64,000 nt of DNA from Acidobacteriota bacterium (GCA_016213675.1 JACQZW010000072.1:101939-165938); one strand, 5' to 3'. Shown: positions 1-8,407, counted from the first letter of the stretch. Program-made: numbers and translations. Notes: generated from the letters alone by a model not told the origin.

Positions 1-1372
1 GCGCCTTGACCGCCGCCGCGATCGACTTGGCGCTGTCCTGCAGCACGCGCACCGCGCGCCGGGTCTCCTCGATCACCGACTGGCGCTCGAGGGCGATGTT
101 CTGGTCGGCGATGGCGAGGTCGTAGCGGCGTTGCGCGCGCTGGGCCTTCGCCTGGTGGTTGCCGAGCGTGTAGGAGAAGCCGAGGCCCGCCGACCACTGG
201 GGGTAGTCGCGGTCCCAAATCTGCTGCATGGCATCGTCCCAGCCGCCCGCGATGGTGGCGTCCGCGGCGTGCAGGGTGCCACCGACGCCGCTGTAGCCGT
301 AGGCGACGCTCAGATCGAGAGCGGGCTTGACCGAGTTGTCCGCCACCAGGTAGTTCAACTCCCGGATCTGCCGCTCGGCGGCGCGCTGGCGGAGGACCGG
401 CCGGGTCTCGAGGGCCTGTGAGATCGCGACGTCGAGGTCGACGGCGAGGTCGGTCGAGACCTCGAGGGAGTCCATGGGGACGACGACGGTGTTCCAGTCG
501 TCGGGCCGCTCGAAGCCCATCAGGCTCTTGAGCTGGTCCCCGGCATCCACCACGGCGTTCTCGGCGACGATGATCTCCTGCTCGCGAACCGCGACCGTCG
601 CCTCCGACTGGACGATGTCGATGGGCGCCGAGGTGCCGATGCGGACCCGGGTCCGCGTCTGGTCCAGGAGGTCCTGGGCGAGCTTCAGCGACTGCTGCTT
701 CACCTTGAGGTTGTCGATGCGGTACACCAGGTTCCAGTACGCGCTCTCCACCTGTCCGATCGTGGCGATGACGATCGCCTCAAACTGCAGGGCGCCGATC
801 TCGCGGCTGCGGCGCGCCACCTCGATGCCGGTGCGGTTGACGTCGGTGCCGAAGCCCCTGAGGAGCGGCTGCGAGAGCGAGAAGTTCAACCCCGAGTCGT
901 ACGAGGGGTTGAGGAAGTAGAACGTCGAGTTCGTGCTGGTGCGGGTGTTGTCCCAGCCGAGCCTCACGTCCGCGCCGGTGGGCAGGTACTGCCCGAGCGA
1001 CAGGTCGAACGTCCGCCGCTTGCTCTCGTTGACCTCGGCGCCGACGAGCTGGTTGGTCGCCGGCGACTTCGACGACTGCTCGAGGTAGTTCGCGGCGATC
1101 GTCGGATCGAAGATCCCGCCGGCGGCGACGATCCCCTCGCCGTACGACGCCAGGCCGAGCCGCGAGATCTCGAGGTTGATGTTGTGATCGAGGGCGAGTG
1201 TGACCGCCTCCTGCAGCCTGAGCTGGAGCTGCGGCGAACCCAGTTGGGCCCCGCGCGTCTGCTGTCCCGGGGAGGTGCTGACCGTCTGCGTGGGTTCTTC
1301 GGCCGATGCCACGACCGATGCCAGGACCATGACTGCCAGGATCACGATTCGAGTCGACGTTGTGCGGGCCAC
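1..1372 (-). CDS. TolC-family outer membrane efflux protein (C-terminus cut by window edge)
   Basis: Outer membrane channel subunit of a type I secretion or efflux system, which would link an inner-membrane pump to the outside. The minus-strand translation from a GTG at 1372 gives 457 codons up to the window edge. It has a short N-terminal hydrophobic signal (IVILAVMVLASVVASAEEP) and then two tandem alpha-helical halves with family features: LRLQEAVTLALDHN near the start, FSLSQPLLRGFG, and QSLKLAQDLLDQTRTRVRIG before the second half, which ends in ALERQSVIEETRRAVRVLQ. An AGGAGG ribosome site lies 8 bases before the GTG. Typical members are 450-500 residues, so only the extreme C-terminus is missing. 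It lies 61 bases after the two ABC ATPase genes on the same strand, but no membrane-fusion protein or permease is visible, so its partner pump is unknown. Confidence 0.88.
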   Translation of the reverse strand, partial: MARTTSTRIVILAVMVLASVVASAEEPTQTVSTSPGQQTRGAQLGSPQLQLRLQEAVTLALDHNINLEISRLGLASYGEGIVAAGGIFDPTIAANYLEQSSKSPATNQLVGAEVNESKRRTFDLSLGQYLPTGADVRLGWDNTRTSTNSTFYFLNPSYDSGLNFSLSQPLLRGFGTDVNRTGIEVARRSREIGALQFEAIVIATIGQVESAYWNLVYRIDNLKVKQQSLKLAQDLLDQTRTRVRIGTSAPIDIVQSEATVAVREQEIIVAENAVVDAGDQLKSLMGFERPDDWNTVVVPMDSLEVSTDLAVDLDVAISQALETRPVLRQRAAERQIRELNYLVADNSVKPALDLSVAYGYSGVGGTLHAADATIAGGWDDAMQQIWDRDYPQWSAGLGFSYTLGNHQAKAQRAQRRYDLAIADQNIALERQSVIEETRRAVRVLQDSAKSIAAAVKA

Positions 1373-1433
1373 GTTCGGTTCCTCCTCAGCCTTCGCGCGT
1401 AACATACGGATTCCAGTCGCCCAGGGTTTCAAT

Positions 1434-2246
1434 CTAGCCAGCCAGCGACGCCGCTTCGAGCAGCTCGAGAGTGTACGGGCTGCGCGGTGCGCGCATCACC
1501 TCCGCCACCCGCCCCTCCTCCACCGTACGGCCCGCGTGCATCACGACGATTCGCTCCGCGACCCTCGCCGCCACCGCCAGATCGTGGGTGATCAGCACCA
1601 TGGCCAGCGAGAAGCAGGCCCTGAGGTCGAGGAGCAGGTTGAGCAGCCGCCCCTGTACCGAGACGTCGAGGAGCGACACCGGCTCGTCGAGGACCAGCAC
1701 CCTCGGCTCGCACGCGAGGGCGCGGGCGATGGCAACGCGCTGCCGCTCCCCGCCCGACAGCTCGCCCGGACGCCGGCCGAGCAGCCCGGTCGTCGCCTGC
1801 AGCCCGACTGCGGCGAGCAGCTCCGCCACGCGCTCGCCTCGTGCCTCCCGACCCCGGACCAGGCCGTTCACCACGATCGGCTCGGCGACGATGCGCTCGA
1901 TCGAGTGGCGCGGGTTGAGGGCGGCGGCCGGGTCCTGGAAGACGATCTGCACCCGCCGGCGAGCCCGCCGGTACGCCTCGCCGCGGAGAGCTGACAGGCG
2001 CTCGCCGGCGAACAGCACCTCGCCCTCGTCCGGCCTCTCCAAACCGGCGAGGATCCGTCCGAGCGTGCTCTTACCGGCCCCGGACCGGCCGATGATCCCG
2101 AGGACCTCGCCGTCCGCCAGGGCCAGGGAGACACCATTCACGGCCACGACACTGCCCGGCCCGTCGCCGATCGTCAGGCCACGCCGCGGATAGCGCCGGA
2201 CGACCCCGCGCGCCTCCAGCACCGGCATCCCGCCCCGCTCACCCAT
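1434..2246 (-). CDS. ABC transporter ATP-binding protein, Opp/Dpp type (OppF/DppF position)
   Basis: Cytoplasmic ATPase of a peptide/nickel-type importer. Walker A is IIGRSGAGKSTLGR, the signature is LSGGERQRVAIA, Walker B is RVLVLDEPVSLLD, and the switch histidine is in LITHDLAVA. The protein ends shortly after the ABC domain (SPYTLELLEAASLAG) and lacks the C-terminal oligopeptide extension of the longer OppF/DppF proteins. The upstream ATPase gene overlaps its start. I use the ATG at 2246, which gives an 8-base overlap with the previous stop; ATGs at 2261 and 2228 are also possible, and 2228 matches the usual PVLEARGV beginning. No permease or solute-binding gene is in view, so the substrate cannot be named. 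Confidence 0.87.
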   Translation of the reverse strand: MGERGGMPVLEARGVVRRYPRRGLTIGDGPGSVVAVNGVSLALADGEVLGIIGRSGAGKSTLGRILAGLERPDEGEVLFAGERLSALRGEAYRRARRRVQIVFQDPAAALNPRHSIERIVAEPIVVNGLVRGREARGERVAELLAAVGLQATTGLLGRRPGELSGGERQRVAIARALACEPRVLVLDEPVSLLDVSVQGRLLNLLLDLRACFSLAMVLITHDLAVAARVAERIVVMHAGRTVEEGRVAEVMRAPRSPYTLELLEAASLAG

Positions 2247-3225
2247 CGCGTGCCTCGTCATCCGCGTGCAGGAAGCACCGCACGCTGCGATCTGGCCGCA
2301 CCTCCACGAGCGCCGGCCTGGCTACCCGGCATCGGTCGAACGCCCGGGCGCAGCGTGGCGCGAACCGGCAGCCGGACGGCCACTCGCTCGGCCGCGGCAC
2401 GATCCCCGGGATGCTCGGCAACGGGCCGGTCGGGCCCGCGGCCCGCGGCGCCGCGGCGAGCAGGGCGACGGTGTAGGGATGGAGCGGCTCGGCGAAGACG
2501 TCCCGCGCGGGACCGGTCTCGACGGTCTCTCCCGCGTACAGCACCACGACGCGTCCCGCGATGCTGGCGACCAGCGCGAGGTCGTGGGAGATCGCCACGA
2601 GGGCGAGGCCGCGGCGCGCGCGCAGTCCGCCGAGCAGCTCCACGAGCTGTGCCCGGGCGACGCTGTCGAGGGCCGAGGTCAGCTCGTCGGCGACCAACAG
2701 GCGGGGCCTCCCGGACAGCGCGGTGGCGAGGAGCGCGCGCTGCTTCTGCCCACCCGAGAGCTGGTGGGGATAGGCCCGCAGGAACGGCTCCGGCGGCGTC
2801 AGTCCCAGCTCCTCCAACAGCAGGGCGGCCTCCCGGAGCGCCTCCCGGCCGCGCACCCCACGGTGCAGGAACGCCGCCTCCGCGACCTGCGCGCCGACCG
2901 TCCGGACGGGATCGAGCGCCTGCGAGGGGTCCTGGAACACCATCCCGACGACCCCGCCGCGCAGGCGGATCAGCTCGTCCTCGCCGGCCGCCAGCACGTC
3001 GACGCCGGCGACCGAGACCACCCCGCGGACGACCCGCGCCGAGTCGGGAAGCAGGCGTAGCAGCGCCATGGTGGAGATCGTCTTGCCGCAGCCGGACTCA
3101 CCGACGACGCCCAGCGTCTCGCCCTCGTCGACCGCGAACGACACCCCGTCGACGACGCGGTGCCGGACGCCGTTACCGGCGGCCACCTCGACCGCCAGCG
3201 ACCTGACATCGACCAGCCGGGACAC
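2239..3225 (-). CDS. ABC transporter ATP-binding protein, Opp/Dpp type (OppD/DppD position)
   Basis: First of two Opp/Dpp-type ATPases, 328 residues. It shows Walker A (GVVGESGCGKTIS), a Q-loop (GMVFQDPSQALDPVRTVG), the signature LSGGQKQRALLA and Walker B (RLLVADELTSALD). It keeps the C-terminal oligopeptide/dipeptide extension with its cysteines (GCRFAPRCARAFDRCRVARPALVEV), typical of OppD/DppD. The start at 3225 lies 9 bases after the methyltransferase stop, so the three genes probably form one transcript with the OppF-like gene. Such ATPases normally travel with two permeases and a binding protein; none is encoded in the surrounding 5 kb, which is unusual. Confidence 0.9.
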   Translation of the reverse strand: MSRLVDVRSLAVEVAAGNGVRHRVVDGVSFAVDEGETLGVVGESGCGKTISTMALLRLLPDSARVVRGVVSVAGVDVLAAGEDELIRLRGGVVGMVFQDPSQALDPVRTVGAQVAEAAFLHRGVRGREALREAALLLEELGLTPPEPFLRAYPHQLSGGQKQRALLATALSGRPRLLVADELTSALDSVARAQLVELLGGLRARRGLALVAISHDLALVASIAGRVVVLYAGETVETGPARDVFAEPLHPYTVALLAAAPRAAGPTGPLPSIPGIVPRPSEWPSGCRFAPRCARAFDRCRVARPALVEVRPDRSVRCFLHADDEARDG

Positions 3226-3234
3226 GCGCAGATT

Positions 3235-3837
3235 CTACGCCGGCCTCCGGGCGATGAGCCGGACGACCCACTTTGGACCGCGGTGGCAGGGGTTGTCGTC
3301 GCCGTCGACGAGGCGATCCTCGTACCAGACGACCCGCAGGCCCTCCGGCAGGCGGAGCAGCTCGTTCGGCTTCCACAGCAGCGCGGGGTCGGGCGGGCCG
3401 CCCGACTGCCGGCCGAGCTGGTCGAGCGCGAAACCCTCGACGACCAGCGCGCCTCCCGGAGCGAGCCAGCTCCCGGCCGCCGCGACGAGCTCCCGATCGT
3501 GGAAGTTCGTGACCAGGACCAGGTCGAACCGCACCCCGCCCGGTCGCAGCGGCAGCGCGCCGGAGTCCCCGGCCACGAGCGCGGCCCGGGCTCTGCGGAG
3601 TCTGCCGAGCGTGCGCGCGCGGGCCAGTCCGGCGATCGCGACATCGACGAGCACGACCTGCCAGCCCTGCTGCGCGAGGAAGACGGCGTTGCGCCCCTCG
3701 CCACCGGCGACGTCGAGGCAGCGGCCCGGCGGTGGCAGCAGCGGGAGCGAGCGGACCAGGAACTCCGACGGCTCGCGGCCGTACACCGGCTCCGATGCCC
3801 GCTGGTAGCGACTCTCCCACTTGGCCCGCTCGTCCAT
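3235..3837 (-). CDS. Class I SAM-dependent methyltransferase
   Basis: Soluble 200-residue methyltransferase of the TehB/thiopurine-methyltransferase-like group. It opens with WESRYQRASEPVYGREPSEFL, characteristic of these small enzymes. Motif I is CLDVAGGEGRNAVFLAQ (SAM binding), followed by an acidic strand (VVLVDVAIAGL) and motif II near FDLVLVTNFHDRELVAAAGSWLAPGG. The substrate is not evident. It is the first gene of the methyltransferase-oppD-oppF series and starts in a short divergent region shared with the KdsC-like gene. A GGGG run precedes the ATG closely, and a stronger GGAGGAGG lies about 16 bases upstream, which is rather far for a ribosome site. Confidence 0.85.
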   Translation of the reverse strand: MDERAKWESRYQRASEPVYGREPSEFLVRSLPLLPPPGRCLDVAGGEGRNAVFLAQQGWQVVLVDVAIAGLARARTLGRLRRARAALVAGDSGALPLRPGGVRFDLVLVTNFHDRELVAAAGSWLAPGGALVVEGFALDQLGRQSGGPPDPALLWKPNELLRLPEGLRVVWYEDRLVDGDDNPCHRGPKWVVRLIARRPA

Positions 3838-3864
3838 CCCCTTTCAACCTCCTCCCGGCCCGGC

Positions 3865-3870
3865 TAGCAT
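3865..3870 (+). promoter_or_regulatory. Putative -10 box of the KdsC-like gene (divergent region)
   Basis: TAGCAT lies 18 bases before the GTG at 3889, with GGAGG between them. Its reverse strand overlaps a TATGCT suited to the divergent methyltransferase gene. No convincing -35 is visible for either. Confidence 0.35.
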
Positions 3871-3888
3871 ACCCGCCGGAGGTCGCCA

Positions 3889-4494
3889 GTGTCTCTTCCG
3901 ATCGACGAGCTTCACCGCCTGGCCCGGCGAGTCCGCGGCGTCGTCCTCGACGTCGACGGCGTGCTCACCGACGCGACGTTGTACTACGGCACGCGCGGCG
4001 AGGCGCTCAAACGTTTCTCGGCCCGGGACGGCTTCGCCATCAAGCTCGCCCAGCGCGAGGGGATCGCGGTCGCGGTGCTCTCCGGCCGCCTGGCGCCGCC
4101 GCTGAAGGCCAGGTTGCGCGACCTCGCGGTACCCCCCGAGCTGGTCATCCAGGGCAGCCGCCGCAAGGCACCCGACCTCGCCCGCCTCGCGCAGGTCCTC
4201 CGGGTCGGGACGGACGAGCTGGCGATGGTCGGCGACGACCTCCCGGACCTGCCGGCGCTCGCCCTCGCCGGGCTGTCGTGCTGCCCGGCCGACGCCGCCC
4301 CCGAGGTGCGCGCGCGCTGCCAGTACGTGTGCGAAGCCCCGGGCGGAAGCGGTGCCGTCCGCGAGGTCGTCCAGCTCCTCCTCGAGGCGCGCGGACGCTG
4401 GCAACAGCTCGTCGGGGAGTGGGAGCGCGGCGAGGCGGAGCTGGTGCTCGACGCCCGCGCCGGGAAGGGAGCCGAAGATGAAGACGAACGGTGA
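3889..4494 (+). CDS. kdsC: KdsC-like HAD phosphatase (3-deoxy-D-manno-octulosonate 8-phosphate phosphatase)
   Basis: Predicted to remove phosphate from KDO-8-phosphate, the step before CMP-KDO in lipopolysaccharide core synthesis; cytoplasmic. HAD motif I is VLDVDGVLTD, with nucleophile Asp21 and acid/base Asp23. The family sequence EALKRFSARDGFAIKLAQREGIAVAVLSGR gives motif II, then a conserved lysine region (SRRKAPDLARL) and motif III/IV (MVGDDLPDLPAL). The C-terminal GGSGAVREVVQLLLEARGRW is very characteristic of KdsC. At 201 residues it is slightly longer than the usual 170-190. The start is GTG, with GGAGG 7 bases upstream. It overlaps the following SDR gene by 17 bases. KdsC-like phosphatases of neighbouring sugar pathways cannot be fully excluded. 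Confidence 0.85.
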   Translation: MSLPIDELHRLARRVRGVVLDVDGVLTDATLYYGTRGEALKRFSARDGFAIKLAQREGIAVAVLSGRLAPPLKARLRDLAVPPELVIQGSRRKAPDLARLAQVLRVGTDELAMVGDDLPDLPALALAGLSCCPADAAPEVRARCQYVCEAPGGSGAVREVVQLLLEARGRWQQLVGEWERGEAELVLDARAGKGAEDEDER

Positions 4495-5254
4495 GTTCGA
4501 CGGCAAGGTCGCGGTGATCACGGGCGCGTCGAGCGGCATCGGCAAGGCCACCGCTGTGCTCTTCGCGGCGGGCGGCGCGCGCCTCACCCTGGTTTCGCGG
4601 GACCGGGACAGGCTCGAGGCGCTCGCCGAGGAGATCGGCGGCGTCCACGTGGCCCACGTCGTGCCCGCCGACCTCACCGACCCGGCGGCGCGCGCGATGA
4701 TCGTGCCCCGCTGCATCGATCGGTTCGGGCACCTCGACATCCTCGTCAACTCGGCGGGTGTCATCGGCGCCGGCACCCTCGAGAAGACCGAGCGGCGCGC
4801 CTGGGACGAGATGCTCGAGATCAACCTCTTCGCCGTCGCCGACCTCATGCGGGACGCGCTCCCCTACCTCGAGGCCACCCGCGGCAGCATCGTCAACGTG
4901 TCGTCGGTCGCCGGGTCACGGGCCTTCCCGGGGATCGTCGCCTACGCCGTGTCGAAGGCGGCCGTCGACCAGCTCACCCGCTGCACGGCGCTCGAGCTCG
5001 GGCCCCGGGGCGTGCGGGTGAACGCGGTCAACCCGGGAGTCGTGGTGACCGAGCTGCACCGCCGGGCCTACATGGACGAGGTGACCTACGCGGCGTTCCT
5101 CGAGCACTCCAAGGAGACGCACCCGCTCGGCCGGGTCGGACGGCCCGAAGAGGTCGCCGAGGCCATCGCCTTCCTCGCCTCGGAGCGCGCCGCCTGGCTC
5201 ACCGGCGTGACGCTCCCGGTCGACGGTGGGCGCTCGCAGACCTGCTTCCGGTAG
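4478..5254 (+). CDS. SDR-family oxidoreductase (3-oxoacyl-ACP reductase / glucose dehydrogenase-like)
   Basis: Classical short-chain dehydrogenase of 258 residues using NAD(P)H. The cofactor motif is VITGASSGIGKA (residues 14-24), followed by NSAG at 91-94 and the catalytic triad Ser143, Tyr156 and Lys160 (VSSVAGS, YAVSK). The C-terminus WLTGVTLPVDGG is the usual family end. The ATG at 4478 is chosen because a GGGAAGGGAG ribosome site precedes it; the reading frame is open further upstream but there it only shadows kdsC. Substrate is unknown. The overlap with the KdsC-like gene suggests co-expression, but not necessarily the same pathway. Confidence 0.85.
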   Translation: MKTNGEFDGKVAVITGASSGIGKATAVLFAAGGARLTLVSRDRDRLEALAEEIGGVHVAHVVPADLTDPAARAMIVPRCIDRFGHLDILVNSAGVIGAGTLEKTERRAWDEMLEINLFAVADLMRDALPYLEATRGSIVNVSSVAGSRAFPGIVAYAVSKAAVDQLTRCTALELGPRGVRVNAVNPGVVVTELHRRAYMDEVTYAAFLEHSKETHPLGRVGRPEEVAEAIAFLASERAAWLTGVTLPVDGGRSQTCFR

Positions 5255-5298
5255 GTTTGGGCCGCGGTCCGAGGTCCGGGCCCACCAGAGCGCAGAGA

Positions 5299-5304
5299 TA
5301 TAGT
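5299..5304 (+). promoter_or_regulatory. Putative -10 box, leaderless start of rtcB
   Basis: TATAGT lies exactly 6 bases before the ATG at 5311, so transcription would begin at or next to the start codon. No -35 or Shine-Dalgarno sequence is obvious. Confidence 0.5.
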
Positions 5305-5310
5305 GAAGAC

Positions 5311-6753
5311 ATGAGCGGGCAGCTCGAACGGGTCAGGCCGGGGGTCTGGGAGGTCGCGCCGACCGGCGGGATGCGGGTGCCGGCCAGGATCTTCGCCAGC
5401 GACTCGCTCATCGACGCCATCCGCGACGACCAGTCCGTCCGCCAGACCTGCAACGTCGCCCACCTCCCCGGGATCGTCGGCGCGTCGCTGGCGATGCCCG
5501 ACATGCACGAGGGGTACGGCTTCCCGATCGGCGGCGTGGCGGCGTTCAGCGAGCAGGACGGCGTGGTTTCGCCCGGCGGGGTCGGCTACGACATCAACTG
5601 CGGCGTCCGGCTGATGCGGACCGACGTCCGTGCCGCCGAGCTCGGCGACCGCCTCGAGCAGCTCGTCCGCCAGATCCAGCGCGACATCCCGGCAGGCGTC
5701 GGCAGCGAGGGGGCGATCGCCACGCTCAGCGCGAACGACCTCGACGACGTGCTCACGCGCGGCTCGGCGTGGGCCGTGGAGCGCGGCTACGGCGAGGCCG
5801 AGGACCTCGGCTTCACCGAGGCCGGCGGCTGCCTGCCCGGCGCCGACCCGGCGGCGCTGACCCGCCGGGCCCGCGAGCGCGGCGCCCCGCAGCTCGGCAC
5901 CCTCGGCTCCGGCAACCACTTCGCCGAGCTCCAGGTCGTCGACGAGGTGCTCGACGCCCGGGTAGCCGCCGCCTTCGGCCTCGAGGTTGGTACTCTCACG
6001 GTGATGATCCACTCGGGCTCCCGCGGCCTCGGCTACCAGGTCTGCGACGACGCCCTCGAGGCGATGCACACGGCGGCGAAGCGCCACCGCATCGCCCTGC
6101 CCGATCCGCAGCTCGTCGCCGTGCCCGTGACCTCGCCCGAGGGCCGGCATTACCTGGCGGCGATGCGGGCGGCGGCCAACTTCGCGTGGGCCAACCGCCA
6201 GGTCATGATGTCGCTCGCCGAGCGCGCCATCGCCCGCGTCGTCGGCGGCAACCGCGCCGCACTCGGGTTCCGGCTCGTCTACGACATCGCGCACAACATC
6301 GCCAAGTCCGAGGACCACGTCGTCGACGGTCGCAAGACGCGCCTCCTCGTCCACCGCAAGGGGGCGACGCGAGCCTTCCCGGCCGGACACCCCGAGGTCC
6401 CGCTCGCCTATCGCGACGTCGGCCAGCCGGTGCTGATCCCCGGCGACATGGGCCGCGCCTCCTACGTCTGCGTCGGCACCGAGAGGGCGCTCGTGGAGAC
6501 GTTCGGCTCCGCCGCCCACGGCGCCGGGCGATCGTTGTCCCGCACCGCCGCCCGCCGCCAGTGCGGCGCTCGCGACATCGCCGCCGAGCTCGCCCGCCGC
6601 GGCATCGTGGTCGCGTCCAGATCGCGCAAGACCCTCGCCGAGGAGATGCCGGAGGCCTACAAGGACGCCACCCGCGTCGTCGACGCGCTGCGGCTCGCCG
6701 GGATCGCGGTCCCGGTCGTGCGGCTGCGGCCGATCGGAGTGATCAAGGGATGA
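5311..6753 (+). CDS. rtcB: RtcB family RNA-splicing ligase
   Basis: GTP- and manganese-dependent ligase that joins RNA 2',3'-cyclic phosphate (or 3'-phosphate) and 5'-OH ends, used in tRNA splicing or RNA repair. At 480 residues it matches the family length. Visible motifs are MPDMHEGYGFPIGGVAAF, GGVGYDINCGVRLMRTD (metal ligands), GTLGSGNHFAELQ, HSGSRGLGYQV, YDIAHNIAKSED, RKGATRAFPAGH and PGDMGRASYVCVG. The guanylylated histidine is in SAAHGAGRSLSR. No archease or RtcA gene is adjacent, and no regulator RtcR is seen. The stop overlaps the ATG of the PAS gene (ATGA), so the two are probably translationally coupled, an odd pairing. Confidence 0.95.
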   Translation: MSGQLERVRPGVWEVAPTGGMRVPARIFASDSLIDAIRDDQSVRQTCNVAHLPGIVGASLAMPDMHEGYGFPIGGVAAFSEQDGVVSPGGVGYDINCGVRLMRTDVRAAELGDRLEQLVRQIQRDIPAGVGSEGAIATLSANDLDDVLTRGSAWAVERGYGEAEDLGFTEAGGCLPGADPAALTRRARERGAPQLGTLGSGNHFAELQVVDEVLDARVAAAFGLEVGTLTVMIHSGSRGLGYQVCDDALEAMHTAAKRHRIALPDPQLVAVPVTSPEGRHYLAAMRAAANFAWANRQVMMSLAERAIARVVGGNRAALGFRLVYDIAHNIAKSEDHVVDGRKTRLLVHRKGATRAFPAGHPEVPLAYRDVGQPVLIPGDMGRASYVCVGTERALVETFGSAAHGAGRSLSRTAARRQCGARDIAAELARRGIVVASRSRKTLAEEMPEAYKDATRVVDALRLAGIAVPVVRLRPIGVIKG

Positions 6754-8168
6754 GCCGTTTCTTCCGGCGCGACGACGAGCGGAAGCACCACGGGCAACCG
6801 GGGGCGGCCGCGGAGCCGAACCAGGCCCTGGCGGGCGCGCGGGTCGCGGAGTTGGAGGCGCGGGTCGCCGATCTCGAGAGCCAGCACGCCGCCCTGGCCG
6901 AGACGCTCGACCGCGAGCGGCTGGCCTCGCGGGCCGGCCTCGAGGAGGCTGCGACCCTGCGCCTGGTCCTCGACCATGTGCCCGCGTTGGTTGCCTACAT
7001 CGACCGCGAGGAGCGTTGCCGGCTGGCGAGTCGGACCGTCGAGGAGTGGCTCGGCCGCTCGCGGCAGGGGCTCATGGGACGCCGGGCCGTCGAGATCCTG
7101 GGCCCTGCAACCTACGACCGGATCCAGAGCTTCATCCGGCGAGCCATGGACGGCGAGACGGTGACCTACACCCGGGCGGTCGCCTACCGGGAAGGCGACC
7201 GGCGGCAGGTGCGCGCCTCCTGGGTCCCCACTCGGGACGAGAACGGTGCCGTGACCGGCGTGTGCGTCATCGTGCACGACGTCACCGAGCTGGGGCAGGC
7301 GCTCGAGGCGGTCAGCGAGAGCCGCGAGCTCTACCGCCTGCTCGCCGAGACGAGCCCGGACTTCATCTGCCAGTTCGACCTCGACGGGACGCTCTCCTAC
7401 ATCTCGCCGGCCAGTCAGGCGATCCTCGGCGCCTCACCCGAGGAGGTCGTCGGCACGAACTTCAGTCGGTTCTTCCGCCCGCAGGACTTCCCCGGCGTAC
7501 TGGCCATCTTCGAGAGCGTGGCCGCGGGCGAGCGCGTCGGACTGATCGAGTTCGACGCGCTCAAGGCCGACGGGTCGCTCGTCCCCGTCGAGGTGAGCGG
7601 GGCACCGATCACCCGCGGTGGCGTCGTGGTCGGGGTTCTCGGCATCGCGCGCGACATCACCGAGCGCAGGCGCGCTCAGGAAGGCCTGCGCCGCTACCAG
7701 GAGCGGCTCGAACAGCTCCTCCAAGAGCGCGGCGCCCAGTTGGAAGAGGCGTACGCCCGGTTCGACGTCAGCATCGCCGAGCGATCCCGCACCGAGCAGG
7801 TCCTCCGCGACAACGAGGAAGGGGCCCGCGCGGTGGCCAACCTCGCGCCGGTGATGCTGTGGGAGTCGGATCTGGATGCGGCGGTGAAGTTCTTCAACGA
7901 CGCGTGGCTCTCGTTCCGCGGCCGCACCCTCGCGGAGGAGGCCGGCAGCGGGTGGCTCGAGGGGGTGCACCCCGAGGATCGCGAGGCCTGCCTGGCGGCC
8001 CATTCGCAGGCATTCCGGGACCGCGCGCCGCTCCGCACCCGCTACCGCCTGCGCCGGGGTGACGGCCAGTACCGCGCGATCCAGGACGACGGCGTCCCCC
8101 GCTACCGCGCCGACGGCGACTTCGCCGGCTACATCGGCTGCTGCGTCGACGTCACGGAGCAGGGGTAG
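6750..8168 (+). CDS. Triple-PAS domain protein without visible output domain
   Basis: Soluble 472-residue protein. Residues 1-30 are polar, and 30-65 form a predicted coiled coil rich in Glu, Ala and Leu (ARVAELEARVADLESQHAAL). PAS domain 1 spans about 66-180 (LRLVLDHVPALVAYID ... VCVIVHDVTE). PAS 2 spans about 188-306 (LYRLLAETSPDFICQFDLDGTLSYISP ... GVLGIARDITERR). A second coiled coil covers 306-350, and PAS 3 spans about 352-470 (VANLAPVMLWESD ... YIGCCVDVTEQG). The usual kinase, GGDEF or methyl-accepting domain that follows such arrays is absent: the stop comes directly after PAS 3. It may be a stand-alone sensor acting through a partner, or a kinase truncated at its 3' end, where a 26-bp repeat begins two bases later. 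Its start overlaps the rtcB stop. Confidence 0.85.
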   Translation: MSRFFRRDDERKHHGQPGAAAEPNQALAGARVAELEARVADLESQHAALAETLDRERLASRAGLEEAATLRLVLDHVPALVAYIDREERCRLASRTVEEWLGRSRQGLMGRRAVEILGPATYDRIQSFIRRAMDGETVTYTRAVAYREGDRRQVRASWVPTRDENGAVTGVCVIVHDVTELGQALEAVSESRELYRLLAETSPDFICQFDLDGTLSYISPASQAILGASPEEVVGTNFSRFFRPQDFPGVLAIFESVAAGERVGLIEFDALKADGSLVPVEVSGAPITRGGVVVGVLGIARDITERRRAQEGLRRYQERLEQLLQERGAQLEEAYARFDVSIAERSRTEQVLRDNEEGARAVANLAPVMLWESDLDAAVKFFNDAWLSFRGRTLAEEAGSGWLEGVHPEDREACLAAHSQAFRDRAPLRTRYRLRRGDGQYRAIQDDGVPRYRADGDFAGYIGCCVDVTEQG

Positions 8169-8170
8169 CA

Positions 8171-8235
8171 CGCCCACCCGCCCAGGCTTGCCCACCCGGC
8201 CACCCGCCCAGGGGTGAAGCAACGGAAGCAACGAC
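8171..8235. repeat. 26-bp-period intergenic repeat, site A
   Basis: One full 26-base unit (8183-8208, beginning CAGGCTTGCCC) is followed by the cap CAGGGGTGAAGCAACG at 8209. The cap tail GAAGCAACG is doubled (GAAGCAACGGAAGCAACGA). It begins two bases after the PAS gene stop. It is the same family as sites B (23505-23572), C (34535-34767) and D (49970-50076). Confidence 0.7.
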
Positions 8236-8293
8236 AGCAAGGACGGGACTCCACGCCGGCGCAGGCACGCCGCGAAGGCAGAACAGACAAGCC

Positions 8294-8353
8294 ACCAGGT
8301 GGTAGGATCAGCGCAGGACACGCTGAGGACCGCGCCGGGTCTTGCTGCGCAAG
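8294..8353 (+). repeat. 60-bp direct repeat, copy 1 (possible shared promoter/operator)
   Basis: Starts with ACCAGGTGGTAGGATCA and matches 11538-11597 with roughly ten differences in 60 bases. It contains TAGGAT (8303-8308), a possible -10 box. Together with the flanking bases CC, it also has the odd-centred palindrome CCACCAGGTGG. It sits about 55 bases before the fibre gene start; copy 2 occupies the matching place before the acyltransferase gene. Confidence 0.75.
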
Positions 8354-8407
8354 GTGCCAAGTCCAGGCCCGTAGGCCGGCCTTCAACACAACTCGAGGAG
8401 GCCCTTC

